A DNA stretch of 64,000 nucleotides from Chlamydia pecorum E58 (GCF_000204135.1 NC_015408.1:62001-126000), one strand, 5' to 3'; shown: positions 17,221 to 26,203, counted from the first letter of the stretch. A program made the numbers and translations. The notes: generated by a model not told the origin, from the sequence alone.

Positions 17221-18216
17221 ATGAACTTTTCTACTTATCTACAGCAAACCTTTGAAAGCCAATGTCTTCCGGAACCTCTTTATCAAAAATTTTCCATCTT
17301 TCATCATAACTACGTTGAAGCAGCACTAAAAAAAAGCTCCTTAGAAACTGCAGAAGCTCTCTGTCTCCAGTGGCTTAAAGTTGTCATAGAGGATCTAAAA
17401 AATCCGTTTATTTTCCCTCCTTATCATAGAAAAATCCGCTCTCCTGTAGATCTTTTTCATTTTGGTATAGAATTTTTCTCCTTACTCATAGATGACGAAA
17501 ACTCTCGTGTTTTAAATATCGATCAGCTCAATGTCATTCAGGAGTACATTTCTCGTGGAGATAATGTAATTTTGTTAGCGAATCATCAAACGGAATGTGA
17601 CCCTCAGCTGATGTATTATGCTTTAAGAAAAAAACATCCCAAATTGATTGAAAACATGATTTTTGTTGCTGGGGATCGCGTAACTTCTGATCCCTTAGCG
17701 CGGCCCTTTAGCATGGGCTGTGATTTGCTGTGTATTTATTCTAAGCGCCATATTGCCTCCCCTCCAGAGCAACGAGAGGAAAAGCTCCACCACAACCAAA
17801 AAAGCATGCGAACACTAAGAACGCTATTGCATGAAGGAGGGAAGTTTATTTATGTCGCTCCAGCAGGAGGACGCGATAGGAAAAATTCCCTTGGGGAATT
17901 ATCTCCCTCAGAATTTCAGCCAGAGAGTATAGAAATGTTTCGTCTTCTGGCTAGATCTTCAGAAAAACCCACGCATTTTTATCCTTTTGCATTAAAAACT
18001 TACGATATTCTTCCTCCCCCTCCGACTATTGAAAGTTCCATAGGGGAGTATCGGGCAATTTTTTTCGCTCCCATATTTTTTAATTTTGGAGAAGAGATCT
18101 TTTTAGATCAGTTGTGCTGTAAAAAAGAGCTAGAATCTTTAGATAAGTTTGCTCAAAGAACCTTAAGAACTAACAGAATATTTTCCATAGTAAAGAAGTT
18201 GTATGAGAACTTGTAG
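17221..18216 (+). CDS. plsB: Glycerol-3-phosphate 1-O-acyltransferase
   Basis: Transfers an acyl group from acyl-ACP to the sn-1 position of glycerol-3-phosphate, the first committed phospholipid step. The 331-aa soluble form resembles chloroplast GPAT rather than the 800-aa E. coli PlsB. The catalytic HX4D motif is in ANHQTECDPQ near residue 120. FVAGDRVTSDPLARPFSMG near residue 150 and FIYVAPAGGRDRK near 210 are the other acyltransferase blocks. It sits 7 nt after rne, and its stop lies one base before the best start of the protease gene, so rne-plsB-ptr could be one transcript. It pairs functionally with plsX, plsC and the acyl-ACP synthetase elsewhere in the window. Confidence 0.92.
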   Translation: MNFSTYLQQTFESQCLPEPLYQKFSIFHHNYVEAALKKSSLETAEALCLQWLKVVIEDLKNPFIFPPYHRKIRSPVDLFHFGIEFFSLLIDDENSRVLNIDQLNVIQEYISRGDNVILLANHQTECDPQLMYYALRKKHPKLIENMIFVAGDRVTSDPLARPFSMGCDLLCIYSKRHIASPPEQREEKLHHNQKSMRTLRTLLHEGGKFIYVAPAGGRDRKNSLGELSPSEFQPESIEMFRLLARSSEKPTHFYPFALKTYDILPPPPTIESSIGEYRAIFFAPIFFNFGEEIFLDQLCCKKELESLDKFAQRTLRTNRIFSIVKKLYENL

Positions 18217-18217
18217 A

Positions 18218-21046
18218 ATGAAATGGTTAAAAGTTCGCATGTCCCTGCTATGTCTCTCTTTGCTAGTAACGTCATGCAACAAGCACTCACAAGTTATTAA
18301 AGACAAATGTCCTTTAAAAGTATTAACTTCAGCAATCGCACACCGACAAGTTGCTAAAGTTATCTGTCGTAATGGTTTACCACTACTAATTATTTCTGCG
18401 CCCCATCTTCCTACCTCTGGAGCGGCCTTACTAGTAAAAACAGGAAATAATGCTGATCCTGAAGAATTCCCCGGGATGGCGCACTTTACAGAACATAGCG
18501 TCTTCTTGGGGAATAAAAAGTACCCTAGTGTGAATGGCTTTTCAAATTTCCTAAGTAGCCATAACGGCACATACAATGCCTTCACTTCATCAGCAACAAC
18601 AACCTACATCTTTTCTGTAGAGCGCTCTGCATTTAAACAGGCTATAGATCAATTTGTACACCTGTTTATCCCTCCTCTATTTCGTCAGGAAGATCTCGAT
18701 AGAGAAAAACATGCTGTGCATCAGGAGTTCTCTAGTCATCCTCTTTCTGATAGCAGGCGCGTACATCGTATCCAACAACTTATCTCTCCAGAGGGGCATC
18801 CTATGCACCGCTTTGGCTGTGGCAACGCCTCTACTTTAGCTCCTGTAACTCAGGAGGCCATGACCTCGTGGTTTAAAAAGCACTATTCCCCAGAAAATAT
18901 GTGTGCTATTGTCTACACACCAGAACCTATTTCTAAAGCGATCAAGTCTCTATCTAAGCTCTTCTCTCAGATTCCGGTTTCTAAACAATACCAAAAGCAA
19001 GAGGACTTCCTTCCCTCTGAAGATACATCTTCTTTGTGTCATCTCTATATTAACAAAGCTGTGCAATCCACATCATGTTTAGAAGTGTATTGGCATCTAT
19101 ACCATCCTCTGTCAAAAATTTCCCAAGGGTGTTATGCGGCTCTTGCACAGATGCTTAAACATGAAGGAGAATATAGCCTAGCATCGAAATTAAAAGAGGA
19201 GCAACTCATTACAAAAATCGACGTGGATATAGGGAAAAGTTCTTTTAATACTAAGGACTTTTTTATCTGCTATGAACTGACACAGAAAGGTGAGCAGAAC
19301 TATGCTCAAGTACTTCAGTATACCTTCCAATACCTTCAAAAGATTCAAAAACAGGGCATCCCTAGCTATTGTGTGCAAGAGCTATCTACTATGAATACCT
19401 TAGAATATAGCTACGCATCAAAAAGCGAGCTATTCGATCTCCTTACCAAACAAGTTATGGAGCTTGCTGATGAAGACCTTGCTACCTATCCCTACCATAC
19501 CCTAGTGTATCCTCAACATACTCCTGAGGAAGAATCCTCTTTGTTACAAGTTCTTGCAGATCCAAAACAAGCTCGTTATGTGATCTCTGCTAAGGATCCC
19601 TCCACTTGGGAAGGCCTCCAGGAGCATTATGATGACATCTTTGACATGACTTACTACGTAAAATCTCTCAAAGAAGAGGTCGCACAGTGCAAGGACCTAG
19701 CGTTAGAGTCTACGATGGAATTCCCCAAGCCCAACGTTTTCATTCCCAAGGATATAGAGACTCCTCCATTAACAACTTCTGATAAAACACGTTTCCCCTT
19801 TACTCCTACTCTTAAACATAAGGATGAGAAACTCACCGTATATTACTGCGAAGATCACTATTTTGCTTCTCCGAAAATCTCTTCTCAGCTACGTATTCGC
19901 ACGCCTCAAATCTCACGTAAGGACCCACAATCTTTAGTAAATGCGGAGCTTTATTGCCTTGCTTTAAATGAAAATCTCCTTGAGCTATATTATCCTGCAA
20001 CGCTAGCAGGCCTTTCCTTTGCGTCGTACTTAGGGGGAGAGGGTATTGATATCAAAATTTCAGGGTACACTGCGACAGCTCCAAAGCTTTTAAATTCTAT
20101 CCTTGGCTCTTTACCTGCATTTTCTATTAGCGAATCTAAATTTGTGATATACAAACAAAAGCTCTTAGAGAGTTATGAAAAGTCCTTACGGGCCTGTCCT
20201 TTACGTGCGGGCCTGGATGAGCTCTTTTCTCAAACCATTGAGAACGTATATTCTCATAGGGAAAAACTTTCTCTTCTTCAAAAACTCACATTCGAGCAGT
20301 TCCAGGTCTTCTCTTCGCAACTGCTAAATCAAGTACATGTTGAAGCAATGTTGCTAGGGAATCTCTCAGACAAGCAACAGGAAGATTTTATTACAAAAAT
20401 CCAAGAGTTTACTTCCCATATCTCAGCATACTCTGCTCAACCTTTTTACTATCAATTGCAGAAAAACACGCCTGCTTCTATTGAGTATACCTATCCCCTG
20501 ACGACAAATGGTATGCTACTCTGGCTACAAAACCCGCAGACTCCTTCTATTCAAAGCCTGGTTGCTACGGAGATATTATTTGATTGGCTACACCACATTA
20601 CTTTTGAAGAACTGCGTACGCAACAACAGTTAGGTTATATGGTTGGAGCCCGTTATCGAGAACTTGCATCACAACCTTTTGGGTTCTTTTATATTCGCTC
20701 GAATGCGTATTCTCCTGAAGCACTAATTTCGAAAACTCAGGAGTTTATCAGCAATGTCGCTAAGTGCCCTGAAAAATTTGAAATGTCTTCCAAGTACTTC
20801 AACAGCATGAAAGAGGCCTATATTAGCAGGCTCCGAGAACCTGAGTACTCTTTAGAAACAGCAAATTCCATACTATTTTCCTTAGCTTTTGAGTTTCCCT
20901 CGGAACAACTCTCTATCCCTAATGAAAAGATTGCTGCGGCCAAAGCATTAAGCTATGAAGAGTTCCTGTCCTATAGTCAGATCTTTCTCGCTGAAGAGCT
21001 TGGGAAGAGGATCCCCGTATATATTCAAGGAGCTCCTGCTACCTAA
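18218..21046 (+). CDS. ptr: M16-family (insulinase-like) zinc protease, predicted lipoprotein
   Basis: A large pitrilysin/insulysin-type metallopeptidase of 942 aa from the ATG at 18218. Other in-frame starts are 18203 (overlapping plsB) and 18239. The N-terminus MKWLKVRMSLLCLSLLVTSC ends in a good lipobox (LVTSC), so the protein is probably lipid-anchored and faces the periplasm. The inverted zinc motif HFTEH is at residues 89-93, with the downstream glutamate likely in the EKHAVHQEF block. The usual pattern of an active N-terminal half and an inactive C-terminal half applies; the C-terminal half has FEELRTQQQLGYMVG, the substrate-binding signature of this family. It overlaps the convergent transporter gene by 8 nt at its 3' end. 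Confidence 0.9.
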   Translation: MKWLKVRMSLLCLSLLVTSCNKHSQVIKDKCPLKVLTSAIAHRQVAKVICRNGLPLLIISAPHLPTSGAALLVKTGNNADPEEFPGMAHFTEHSVFLGNKKYPSVNGFSNFLSSHNGTYNAFTSSATTTYIFSVERSAFKQAIDQFVHLFIPPLFRQEDLDREKHAVHQEFSSHPLSDSRRVHRIQQLISPEGHPMHRFGCGNASTLAPVTQEAMTSWFKKHYSPENMCAIVYTPEPISKAIKSLSKLFSQIPVSKQYQKQEDFLPSEDTSSLCHLYINKAVQSTSCLEVYWHLYHPLSKISQGCYAALAQMLKHEGEYSLASKLKEEQLITKIDVDIGKSSFNTKDFFICYELTQKGEQNYAQVLQYTFQYLQKIQKQGIPSYCVQELSTMNTLEYSYASKSELFDLLTKQVMELADEDLATYPYHTLVYPQHTPEEESSLLQVLADPKQARYVISAKDPSTWEGLQEHYDDIFDMTYYVKSLKEEVAQCKDLALESTMEFPKPNVFIPKDIETPPLTTSDKTRFPFTPTLKHKDEKLTVYYCEDHYFASPKISSQLRIRTPQISRKDPQSLVNAELYCLALNENLLELYYPATLAGLSFASYLGGEGIDIKISGYTATAPKLLNSILGSLPAFSISESKFVIYKQKLLESYEKSLRACPLRAGLDELFSQTIENVYSHREKLSLLQKLTFEQFQVFSSQLLNQVHVEAMLLGNLSDKQQEDFITKIQEFTSHISAYSAQPFYYQLQKNTPASIEYTYPLTTNGMLLWLQNPQTPSIQSLVATEILFDWLHHITFEELRTQQQLGYMVGARYRELASQPFGFFYIRSNAYSPEALISKTQEFISNVAKCPEKFEMSSKYFNSMKEAYISRLREPEYSLETANSILFSLAFEFPSEQLSIPNEKIAAAKALSYEEFLSYSQIFLAEELGKRIPVYIQGAPAT

Positions 21047-22391
21047 AGAAGCAAAAGAGAAATGTAGGGACATCTTTAAGGATCCAAAACACACTTAGGG
21101 AGATCAATGAAGGGCCTAAAGCCGCTAAAAATAATTTTCCCTGGGAGATAGAAGAATTCTGAAAAGCAGGTCTTATAATAAGGTAGCCAATGATGTTAGG
21201 CATGTTTGCAAGGAGGGTAAGGCCTCCAGCAGACATGCTTCCGATAATGACCAAGTAAAGATAGCAATCTGTAGCTACGGAGAGGTTATGGACGAGGTAA
21301 TTTACCAAGGCGTTATCTAGGAATATTGATAGTGTATATGAGGTCATCATATAGCCGAAGTCTGACATCCCATGCATAAGCTCCAGCACCCACCATTCCT
21401 GAAGGTCTCCAAAAATGACCATGCCTACATAAAACAATCCTACTAAGCAAGCCTTAGAAAAGTTCGGTGGGGTTTGGTAGAAAATTGTGAATCTTTGAAA
21501 ACCAATATAGAATAACAGGATCGCCATCATAAATAGAGTTGCGAACCTCGCATGAATCGCTAGTGCGATTAATATAATATGTATTCCTATGATCCACCAG
21601 GGGACTCGCTCTCCTTTTATATCTCCTTGATTAGAAAGCTTGGGAAAAGAACAGAACTCCTTACGAAATACCAGATAGCATAGTGTTGTAGAGATCAAAA
21701 TCGTAATGACAGCTTTCCATGCGAAGTATTTAAAGACAAACCCAGAGCCCCATTTAAGTGAGGGTAAAATAGCCAAGAGTGCCCGAGAGGATATAGAGCT
21801 CGATAATCCCCCAATAGAAATATTAGAAAATAATAACCCCAAAGTTGCATATGCCAGACGTTGTGAAGGAGAAAAGATGAAAAAATGTCTTACAAGAAGT
21901 GTAGCTCCTATGATCATGGCTCCTCCTTCCTTAAGGAGGAAAGAAAGCAAGGGAGTAGCAATCATGAGTGTCCACCACCATGACGTTGGGGAGGTATTTC
22001 CGACCTTCGCTATAAAAGAGAGGAATCTCTCTGAAAAGTGCACGATAGGCCGAGACTCCAATAGCAGAAACATAATAATAATAAACATTGCAGAGTTATA
22101 GTTTCTGCTATTGAAATAGGACATTGTTACTTTGTACCCTTCAGTATGGAGAAACCATAAAAATAAAGGCACTGCCCAAAATATAAATACGATTTCGATT
22201 CTACCGAGGCACTTGTACAGTTCAGAAAATATCTGATATTGCCTACAGAATCTTGGAAAAGTCACTTTTTTATTTTCATATTTCTGAGCAAGAGAACGCA
22301 ACCGTGGCGTTAGAAACATATGGATTATGGAGCATACAAAAATTATTGTGGCTCCTAATTTCAAAGATGAGGAATACGGAGCTAAAATCAT
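21039..22391 (-). CDS. Polytopic membrane protein, putative Na+/H+ antiporter family
   Basis: A 450-aa inner-membrane protein with about 11-12 hydrophobic segments spread over its whole length, for example LGATIIFVCSIIHMF, IVFIFWAVPLFLWFL and SWWWTLMIATPLLSFLL. GGAMIIGATLLVRH near residue 155 and the C-terminal GGLTLLANMPNIIGYLI resemble re-entrant loops of ion-transporter (IT superfamily) proteins. I recall the C. trachomatis counterpart (CT805) as hypothetical, with similarity to the putative Na+/H+ antiporter family PF07399; substrate is not proven. AAGG 7 nt before the ATG supports the start. It is convergent with and overlaps the ptr gene by 8 nt. Confidence 0.7.
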   Translation of the reverse strand: MILAPYSSSLKLGATIIFVCSIIHMFLTPRLRSLAQKYENKKVTFPRFCRQYQIFSELYKCLGRIEIVFIFWAVPLFLWFLHTEGYKVTMSYFNSRNYNSAMFIIIMFLLLESRPIVHFSERFLSFIAKVGNTSPTSWWWTLMIATPLLSFLLKEGGAMIIGATLLVRHFFIFSPSQRLAYATLGLLFSNISIGGLSSSISSRALLAILPSLKWGSGFVFKYFAWKAVITILISTTLCYLVFRKEFCSFPKLSNQGDIKGERVPWWIIGIHIILIALAIHARFATLFMMAILLFYIGFQRFTIFYQTPPNFSKACLVGLFYVGMVIFGDLQEWWVLELMHGMSDFGYMMTSYTLSIFLDNALVNYLVHNLSVATDCYLYLVIIGSMSAGGLTLLANMPNIIGYLIIRPAFQNSSISQGKLFLAALGPSLISLSVFWILKDVPTFLFCFFR

Positions 22392-22587
22392 AAAAGGACC
22401 TTTAAAGCAACTTTCCCCTAACTAACAAAGAAATAAATCAACCTTTTAAAAAAAAGAAAGCCTCAAAAGTTTGCCAAGGAATCGCCTCCCTTTTTACCTT
22501 CTTAAAACGCCCTGACACTTTTAGAAAAGCATTTGTAAAAAAAAATTTATTTCTATAAGTAAGAGAAGGAAGACGAGGGTTGAAAAT

Positions 22588-22809
22588 ATGTCACATAGAA
22601 TCATGCTTCCTATAGAAAGTGCCGCATGTACGCCTACAGAAAAGATTCAACAAGTTTTCAAAAGAATCATTGCCTCTGAAACCCTTGAGCAGGATCAAAA
22701 CGCTAAGAAATATTCTTGTGGTATTTGCCTTGCTGAAGAGACTCTTTCTATTGAGGCAAATAAGGTTATGGCTGTTGCTGAGGGTTCTTTAGCTTCCCAT
22801 GCTAGCTAA
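22588..22809 (+). CDS. Small conserved-looking protein of unknown function (73 aa)
   Basis: I do not recognise this protein. It has 73 aa, is slightly acidic and soluble-looking, and contains a CxxC pair (SCGICLAEE, about residues 43-51) plus an Ala/Ser-rich tail (AVAEGSLASHAS). Support for a real gene: it is the only frame in the gap; GAGGG lies 8 nt before the ATG with a second purine run (AGAAGGAAG) further up; and TATAAG (22554-22559) upstream could be a -10 element. It is divergent from the antiporter gene and ends 10 nt before the convergent ispE stop. There is no signal peptide or membrane segment. Function unknown. Confidence 0.6.
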   Translation: MSHRIMLPIESAACTPTEKIQQVFKRIIASETLEQDQNAKKYSCGICLAEETLSIEANKVMAVAEGSLASHAS

Positions 22810-22818
22810 CAAGCTGCT

Positions 22819-23679
22819 TTAATACCACTGCGTAAGTTTTTTATTCAGCTTCCTTGCAGGGATCCCTCGGGTATGTTCTATAAGTTTAGAGGTTTCTTGT
22901 TCCCTATGAGGTGTTGCATTATATCGGACGAACAGGGTGCCTCCAGAGCCACTCATAAGAACATGTCCTCCATAGGGCTTCCATAATTTTTGTAACTGCA
23001 ATTTTTTCTCTAAGAGATCTTTGCGGAACCGAAATACCGCCTTCTCCAAATCATTTTCTTTGCAGTTATTGAAACTATGTTCCGTACTAAAGTCTGAAGG
23101 GACAAGAGATTTATACGCATCTTCAGTAGTTACGCCTTCTGAAGAAAAATACAATACATAGCTTTCATTCTCCGCAATACCTTCACAAGAAGCTACCCTC
23201 TCTCCCCGTCCATATCCTAGAGCTGTGCCAGAAGAAAAGAAAAAGGGAACATCACTACCTATCTCCGCTGCAAGATCTTGCAATGTTTTTAAAGGTAGCT
23301 GCGCCTGAAAATAAAAATTTAATGCATATAGAGCTGTAGCAGCGTTGCTGCTTCCTCCCCCGAGACCAGCCTTTAAAGGAATCCTTTTCTTTAAGTTCCA
23401 CTTGACAGGCTGCAGGATTCCGGTTTCTCGTCTGAATAGCTCTAAGCTCTTCCAAATGAAATTCTCTGACGACTCAAGACTTAAAATATTGCATGAGAGA
23501 CAATCCTTAGGACTACTTTCTAAAGTAAGAATATCACCAAAATCTATACTCTGCATCAGAGTACACAACTCATGAAACCCATCAGGACGTTTATGCAAAA
23601 CCTTTAAAAAAAGATTTACTTTCGCTGGAGAGAAAAACGCCCTAATGTGGTTCACCTGATTTAGCTTAAAACATCGCAA
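22819..23679 (-). CDS. ispE: 4-diphosphocytidyl-2-C-methyl-D-erythritol kinase
   Basis: Phosphorylates CDP-methylerythritol in the non-mevalonate isoprenoid pathway. This 286-aa GHMP kinase has the N-terminal FFSPAKVNLFLKV block (about residues 14-26), the ATP-binding PLKAGLGGGSSNAATAL near residue 100 and a C-terminal glycine motif VLMSGSGGTLF near residue 240. No ATG lies near the conserved N-terminus. The start given is TTG (23679), and GTG at 23655 is an alternative giving 278 aa. It is the last gene of rpsF-rpsR-rplI-ispE, 17 nt after rplI, so its expression is probably tied to the ribosomal protein transcript. Confidence 0.92.
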   Translation of the reverse strand: MRCFKLNQVNHIRAFFSPAKVNLFLKVLHKRPDGFHELCTLMQSIDFGDILTLESSPKDCLSCNILSLESSENFIWKSLELFRRETGILQPVKWNLKKRIPLKAGLGGGSSNAATALYALNFYFQAQLPLKTLQDLAAEIGSDVPFFFSSGTALGYGRGERVASCEGIAENESYVLYFSSEGVTTEDAYKSLVPSDFSTEHSFNNCKENDLEKAVFRFRKDLLEKKLQLQKLWKPYGGHVLMSGSGGTLFVRYNATPHREQETSKLIEHTRGIPARKLNKKLTQWY

Positions 23680-23696
23680 AAGCCTAAGGCTATTAG

Positions 23697-24206
23697 CTAT
23701 TCTATACCTTCAGCGCTTTCCGAAGCTCCAGACTCTTCTAAAACAACAACGTATTCGCTATCAGAAGCGACATGTACTATAAGAGTCGCAGAAACACCTT
23801 CCTTTAATTTTAAGGGGATGTTCTTTCTTCCAAGGCTTTTAATTGCAAAATGCGCAGGGAAACTCTTTCTAGAAAGAGAAATATTTTTTTCTTCTGCAGC
23901 CGCAATGATGTCTGCAATAGTTACAGAACCGTACATATTATTGTCTGGGTCAACACGAACTTGGAATTCCAAGACAATATCTTTAAGCATTTCTGCAAGC
24001 TTTTCAGACTCGGCTTTGTCTTCAGCAGCTTGAATCATGCGCTGTTCTTTAAGTTTGGCTTGTAAACGCAATGTTCTTGTTCCAGCAATAACTGCTTTTT
24101 GTTGGGGGAGAAGAAAATTACGAACATAACCAGGACGAGCAGTAACTACATCTCCACTACGGCCTAATCCTTCAATGTCTTCAAGTAAAAGTAACTGTTG
24201 TTTCAT
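23697..24206 (-). CDS. rplI: 50S ribosomal protein L9
   Basis: A large-subunit ribosomal protein of 169 aa. The N-terminal RNA-binding domain has the L9 signature (LLEDIEGLGRSGDVVTARPG, about residues 7-26) and GYVRNFLLPQ. A long connecting helix rich in Lys, Glu and Ala follows, then the C-terminal domain. The extreme C-terminus (VVLEESGASESAEGIE) is an acidic extension beyond the usual 150-aa form. It lies 22 nt after rpsR in the rpsF-rpsR-rplI cluster, the standard bacterial order. The identification is firm. Confidence 0.97.
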   Translation of the reverse strand: MKQQLLLLEDIEGLGRSGDVVTARPGYVRNFLLPQQKAVIAGTRTLRLQAKLKEQRMIQAAEDKAESEKLAEMLKDIVLEFQVRVDPDNNMYGSVTIADIIAAAEEKNISLSRKSFPAHFAIKSLGRKNIPLKLKEGVSATLIVHVASDSEYVVVLEESGASESAEGIE

Positions 24207-24228
24207 TCTCTTTGTTCCTTTGCCTACA

Positions 24229-24477
24229 TTAATCTTCCCCGACGAAAGGCAATAGTCCTAAAAGACGAGCCCTTTTGATTGCTTGAGCAAGAATTCCTTG
24301 AAAACGAGAAGAAACTCCTGTGATTCTTCTAGGCAAAATTTTTCCTCGTTCCGTGATAAACTTTTTTAAAGTTTCTACGTCTTTATAATCGATCGTTTTC
24401 CAACCTGCGGAAACAAAAGGACATTTCTTATTGAAACGTTTCCTTCTTTGTTCATTAGCATGAACAGGTCTATTCAT
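24229..24477 (-). CDS. rpsR: 30S ribosomal protein S18
   Basis: A small-subunit protein of 82 aa that binds S6. The conserved core [19 protein letters not shown] lies at about residues 19-37, followed by [18 protein letters not shown] and the basic C-terminus [13 protein letters not shown]. It is 18 nt after rpsF and 22 nt before rplI, so the S6-S18 partners are made from one transcript. The N-terminus is somewhat divergent ([15 protein letters not shown]). The identification is firm. Confidence 0.97.
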   Translation of the reverse strand: MNRPVHANEQRRKRFNKKCPFVSAGWKTIDYKDVETLKKFITERGKILPRRITGVSSRFQGILAQAIKRARLLGLLPFVGED

Positions 24478-24495
24478 AGTTTTCTCCTTAACAAG

Positions 24496-24834
24496 TTACT
24501 CAGGTAAAGAAGCGAATTCTAAAACTTCTTTTACAGAATCAGCTTTAAATATCATGAAACGAAGGAGATCTTCGTTGAGATGATATTCTCTCCACAACTC
24601 TGCTATAGCTTCAGGCACAACAGTAAAATAAATAAAATAGTAATAACCTTCTCTAGCGCCACGAATGGTATACGCTAATTTCTTACGTCCTTGATCATGA
24701 ATTTTATTAATTTCACCATCATAGTTTGTGATCCCTGAAATAACCTTATCTAAAGCCTTACGTCGAGCTTCTTCACTAAGAGTTACGCTAAATACATAGG
24801 CTCCTTCATAAAGTTGCTTTGTCTTTTTTCCCAT
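24496..24834 (-). CDS. rpsF: 30S ribosomal protein S6
   Basis: A 112-aa small-subunit protein and the S18 partner. YEGAYVFSVTLSEEARRKAL near the start and RKKLAYTIRGAREGYYYFIY in the middle match the S6 fold. It lacks the long poly-Glu tail of E. coli S6. AGGAG 8 nt before the ATG gives a strong ribosome site. It is the first gene of the rpsF-rpsR-rplI-ispE operon. The 82-bp gap upstream holds the perfect 14-bp palindrome CTGAGATATCTCAG (24876-24889), which could be part of the operon's control region. Confidence 0.96.
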   Translation of the reverse strand: MGKKTKQLYEGAYVFSVTLSEEARRKALDKVISGITNYDGEINKIHDQGRKKLAYTIRGAREGYYYFIYFTVVPEAIAELWREYHLNEDLLRFMIFKADSVKEVLEFASLPE

Positions 24835-24875
24835 TAAACACTCCTAAACACAGACAAGTAGAGTAGTTTATTCTC

Positions 24876-24889
24876 CTGAGATATCTCAG
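24876..24889. repeat. 14-bp perfect palindrome upstream of rpsF
   Basis: CTGAGATATCTCAG lies midway between the pth stop and the rpsF start. As RNA it could form only a 5-bp stem with an ATAT loop and no U-tract, so it is a poor terminator. As DNA it could be a dimer-binding site. I do not see the CCG-type element of the known S6:S18 leader. The role is unknown. Confidence 0.35.
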
Positions 24890-24916
24890 TCCACTAAAAT
24901 TATTCTCTAAAAATAC

Positions 24917-25477
24917 TTATGCTGACTCAGCCCCTACACACCATTGCTGAAACAAAGTGCCTGCTTGAGCAAAACAAGCAGGCAATTGCTCTTTCTCTTC
25001 GCAAGAAAAATCTCCTAGAACAAAGTCTGATAAGCCTACAGCTCTATTATCAGGCCTGCCAACCCCCAACCGCAATTGCCAGAAGAGATTTGAGCCTAGA
25101 CTAGCAACAATGCTTTTAATTCCCTTATGTCCTCCACTTCCTGCTTGATAACGCAATCGGACATCTCCAAAGTCACGGTTTACGTCATCAGCAAGAACTA
25201 AAATATGCTCCGGACTTAAACTAAAAAATTTTTTAGCAGCCAAGACAGCCTTGCCACTAAGATTCACATAAGTCTCTGGTTTAATAAATACCAAGCTCTC
25301 AGAAGTAGAAGGGGAATCTACTTTCGTCATTAAGGAAACGCACTTAGAAAAAGGCTTAAATGCCGGGCCTCCCAACTCTCTGACCAACCATTCCGCCAAT
25401 AAAAATCCTACGTTATGACGAGAAAAGTTATAGGCCTTCCCAGGATTCCCTATAGCAACAACAAGCCTAACCATCAT
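24917..25477 (-). CDS. pth: Peptidyl-tRNA hydrolase
   Basis: Releases tRNA from peptidyl-tRNA dropped by stalled ribosomes. The 186 aa fit the family. The active-site region has Asn11 (AIGNPGKAYNFSRHNVGF) and catalytic His21, with the second catalytic motif LADDVNRDFG near residue 95 and GSGGHKGIKSI near residue 113. Two consecutive ATGs open the frame (MMVRL); the exact one is undecided. It begins 4 nt after the rplY stop, an arrangement common in many bacteria (ctc-pth), so the two genes are cotranscribed. Confidence 0.96.
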   Translation of the reverse strand: MMVRLVVAIGNPGKAYNFSRHNVGFLLAEWLVRELGGPAFKPFSKCVSLMTKVDSPSTSESLVFIKPETYVNLSGKAVLAAKKFFSLSPEHILVLADDVNRDFGDVRLRYQAGSGGHKGIKSIVASLGSNLFWQLRLGVGRPDNRAVGLSDFVLGDFSCEEKEQLPACFAQAGTLFQQWCVGAESA

Positions 25478-25481
25478 AAGG

Positions 25482-26039
25482 TTATCTTCTAGATACGGTT
25501 ACGGCAACTTCTCTAAGAGATGATATCGGCTTAATTCCTTCAGGAATCACAATATCAGATAATTTTCGAGTTTGAGAAAGCCCTAGAGACTGGACATCCA
25601 GCTCTAAAAAAGGAACGATATCTTTAGGAAGACAAACCACCCGAATCGCACGGATCACTTGCCTTAAGGATCCCCCAAGTTTTACTCCAATGCAATCTAC
25701 GGTATTAACACAGCGCACTGGGATACTCAATTTTACTGGGCGGTTTTCTACAAGCTCTTCGAAATCCAAGTGACTCACTTCATAAGTGGTCACCTGATAC
25801 TGGATATCTTTCACTAAAGCTTTAATTACACGGCCTTCATATTCTAGAAAGAAAACCGTAGAAGATAGTGCACCGCTTTCCAAACTAGAAAGAAATTTTT
25901 TAAAAACAAGCGCATCTACAGTGATGTTTGCAATACTTTTCCCAGAAGAATAGACCACTGCAGGAATACCCCCTGTCTGACGGATTTTCTTAAGAAATGA
26001 TTTTTTACCAGTCTCCCGACGTGTAACTACGAGCTCCAT
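25482..26039 (-). CDS. rplY: 50S ribosomal protein L25/general stress protein Ctc
   Basis: Binds 5S rRNA in the large subunit. The 185-aa protein is the long two-domain Ctc form. The N-terminal L25 domain has [24 protein letters not shown] (cited in pieces: [19 protein letters not shown]) and the C-terminal TL5-like beta domain has [19 protein letters not shown] near residue 91. The start is supported by GGAG about 10 nt upstream. A good promoter (26176-26203) gives a leader of about 130 nt with a strong hairpin. pth follows after 4 nt. Confidence 0.95.
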   Translation of the reverse strand: MELVVTRRETGKKSFLKKIRQTGGIPAVVYSSGKSIANITVDALVFKKFLSSLESGALSSTVFFLEYEGRVIKALVKDIQYQVTTYEVSHLDFEELVENRPVKLSIPVRCVNTVDCIGVKLGGSLRQVIRAIRVVCLPKDIVPFLELDVQSLGLSQTRKLSDIVIPEGIKPISSLREVAVTVSRR

Positions 26040-26093
26040 AGTTTATTTTCTCCATAAATTTGAGCTAAAAGAGCCTTCTGCTCCGCATGAACC

Positions 26094-26115
26094 CTAAGTT
26101 TACGTTAAAACTTAG
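26094..26115 (-). promoter_or_regulatory. Stem-loop in the rplY leader
   Basis: On the minus-strand transcript CTAAGTTT and AAACTTAG (8-bp perfect stem, 6-nt loop) lie about 55 nt before the rplY ATG. A smaller GAGC/GCTC hairpin follows it. There is no U-tract, so it is not a terminator. It may be a structured leader for translational control; E. coli rplY is known to be autorepressed by L25, but no shared motif was verified. Confidence 0.45.
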
Positions 26116-26175
26116 AAGAAATCAAAGATCGTGCCTTGTGTCTCTTCAAAGACATCTGAAAGTTTTAGACGCGAA

Positions 26176-26203
26176 ATTATAGCTCTATCCAGGAAAAAGT
26201 CAA
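26176..26203 (-). promoter_or_regulatory. Strong sigma-66-type promoter for rplY-pth
   Basis: Minus strand TTGACT (26198-26203), 16-bp spacer, TATAAT (26176-26181): the best consensus promoter seen in the window. Transcription would start near 26169, giving a leader of about 130 nt before the rplY ATG. Confidence 0.75.
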
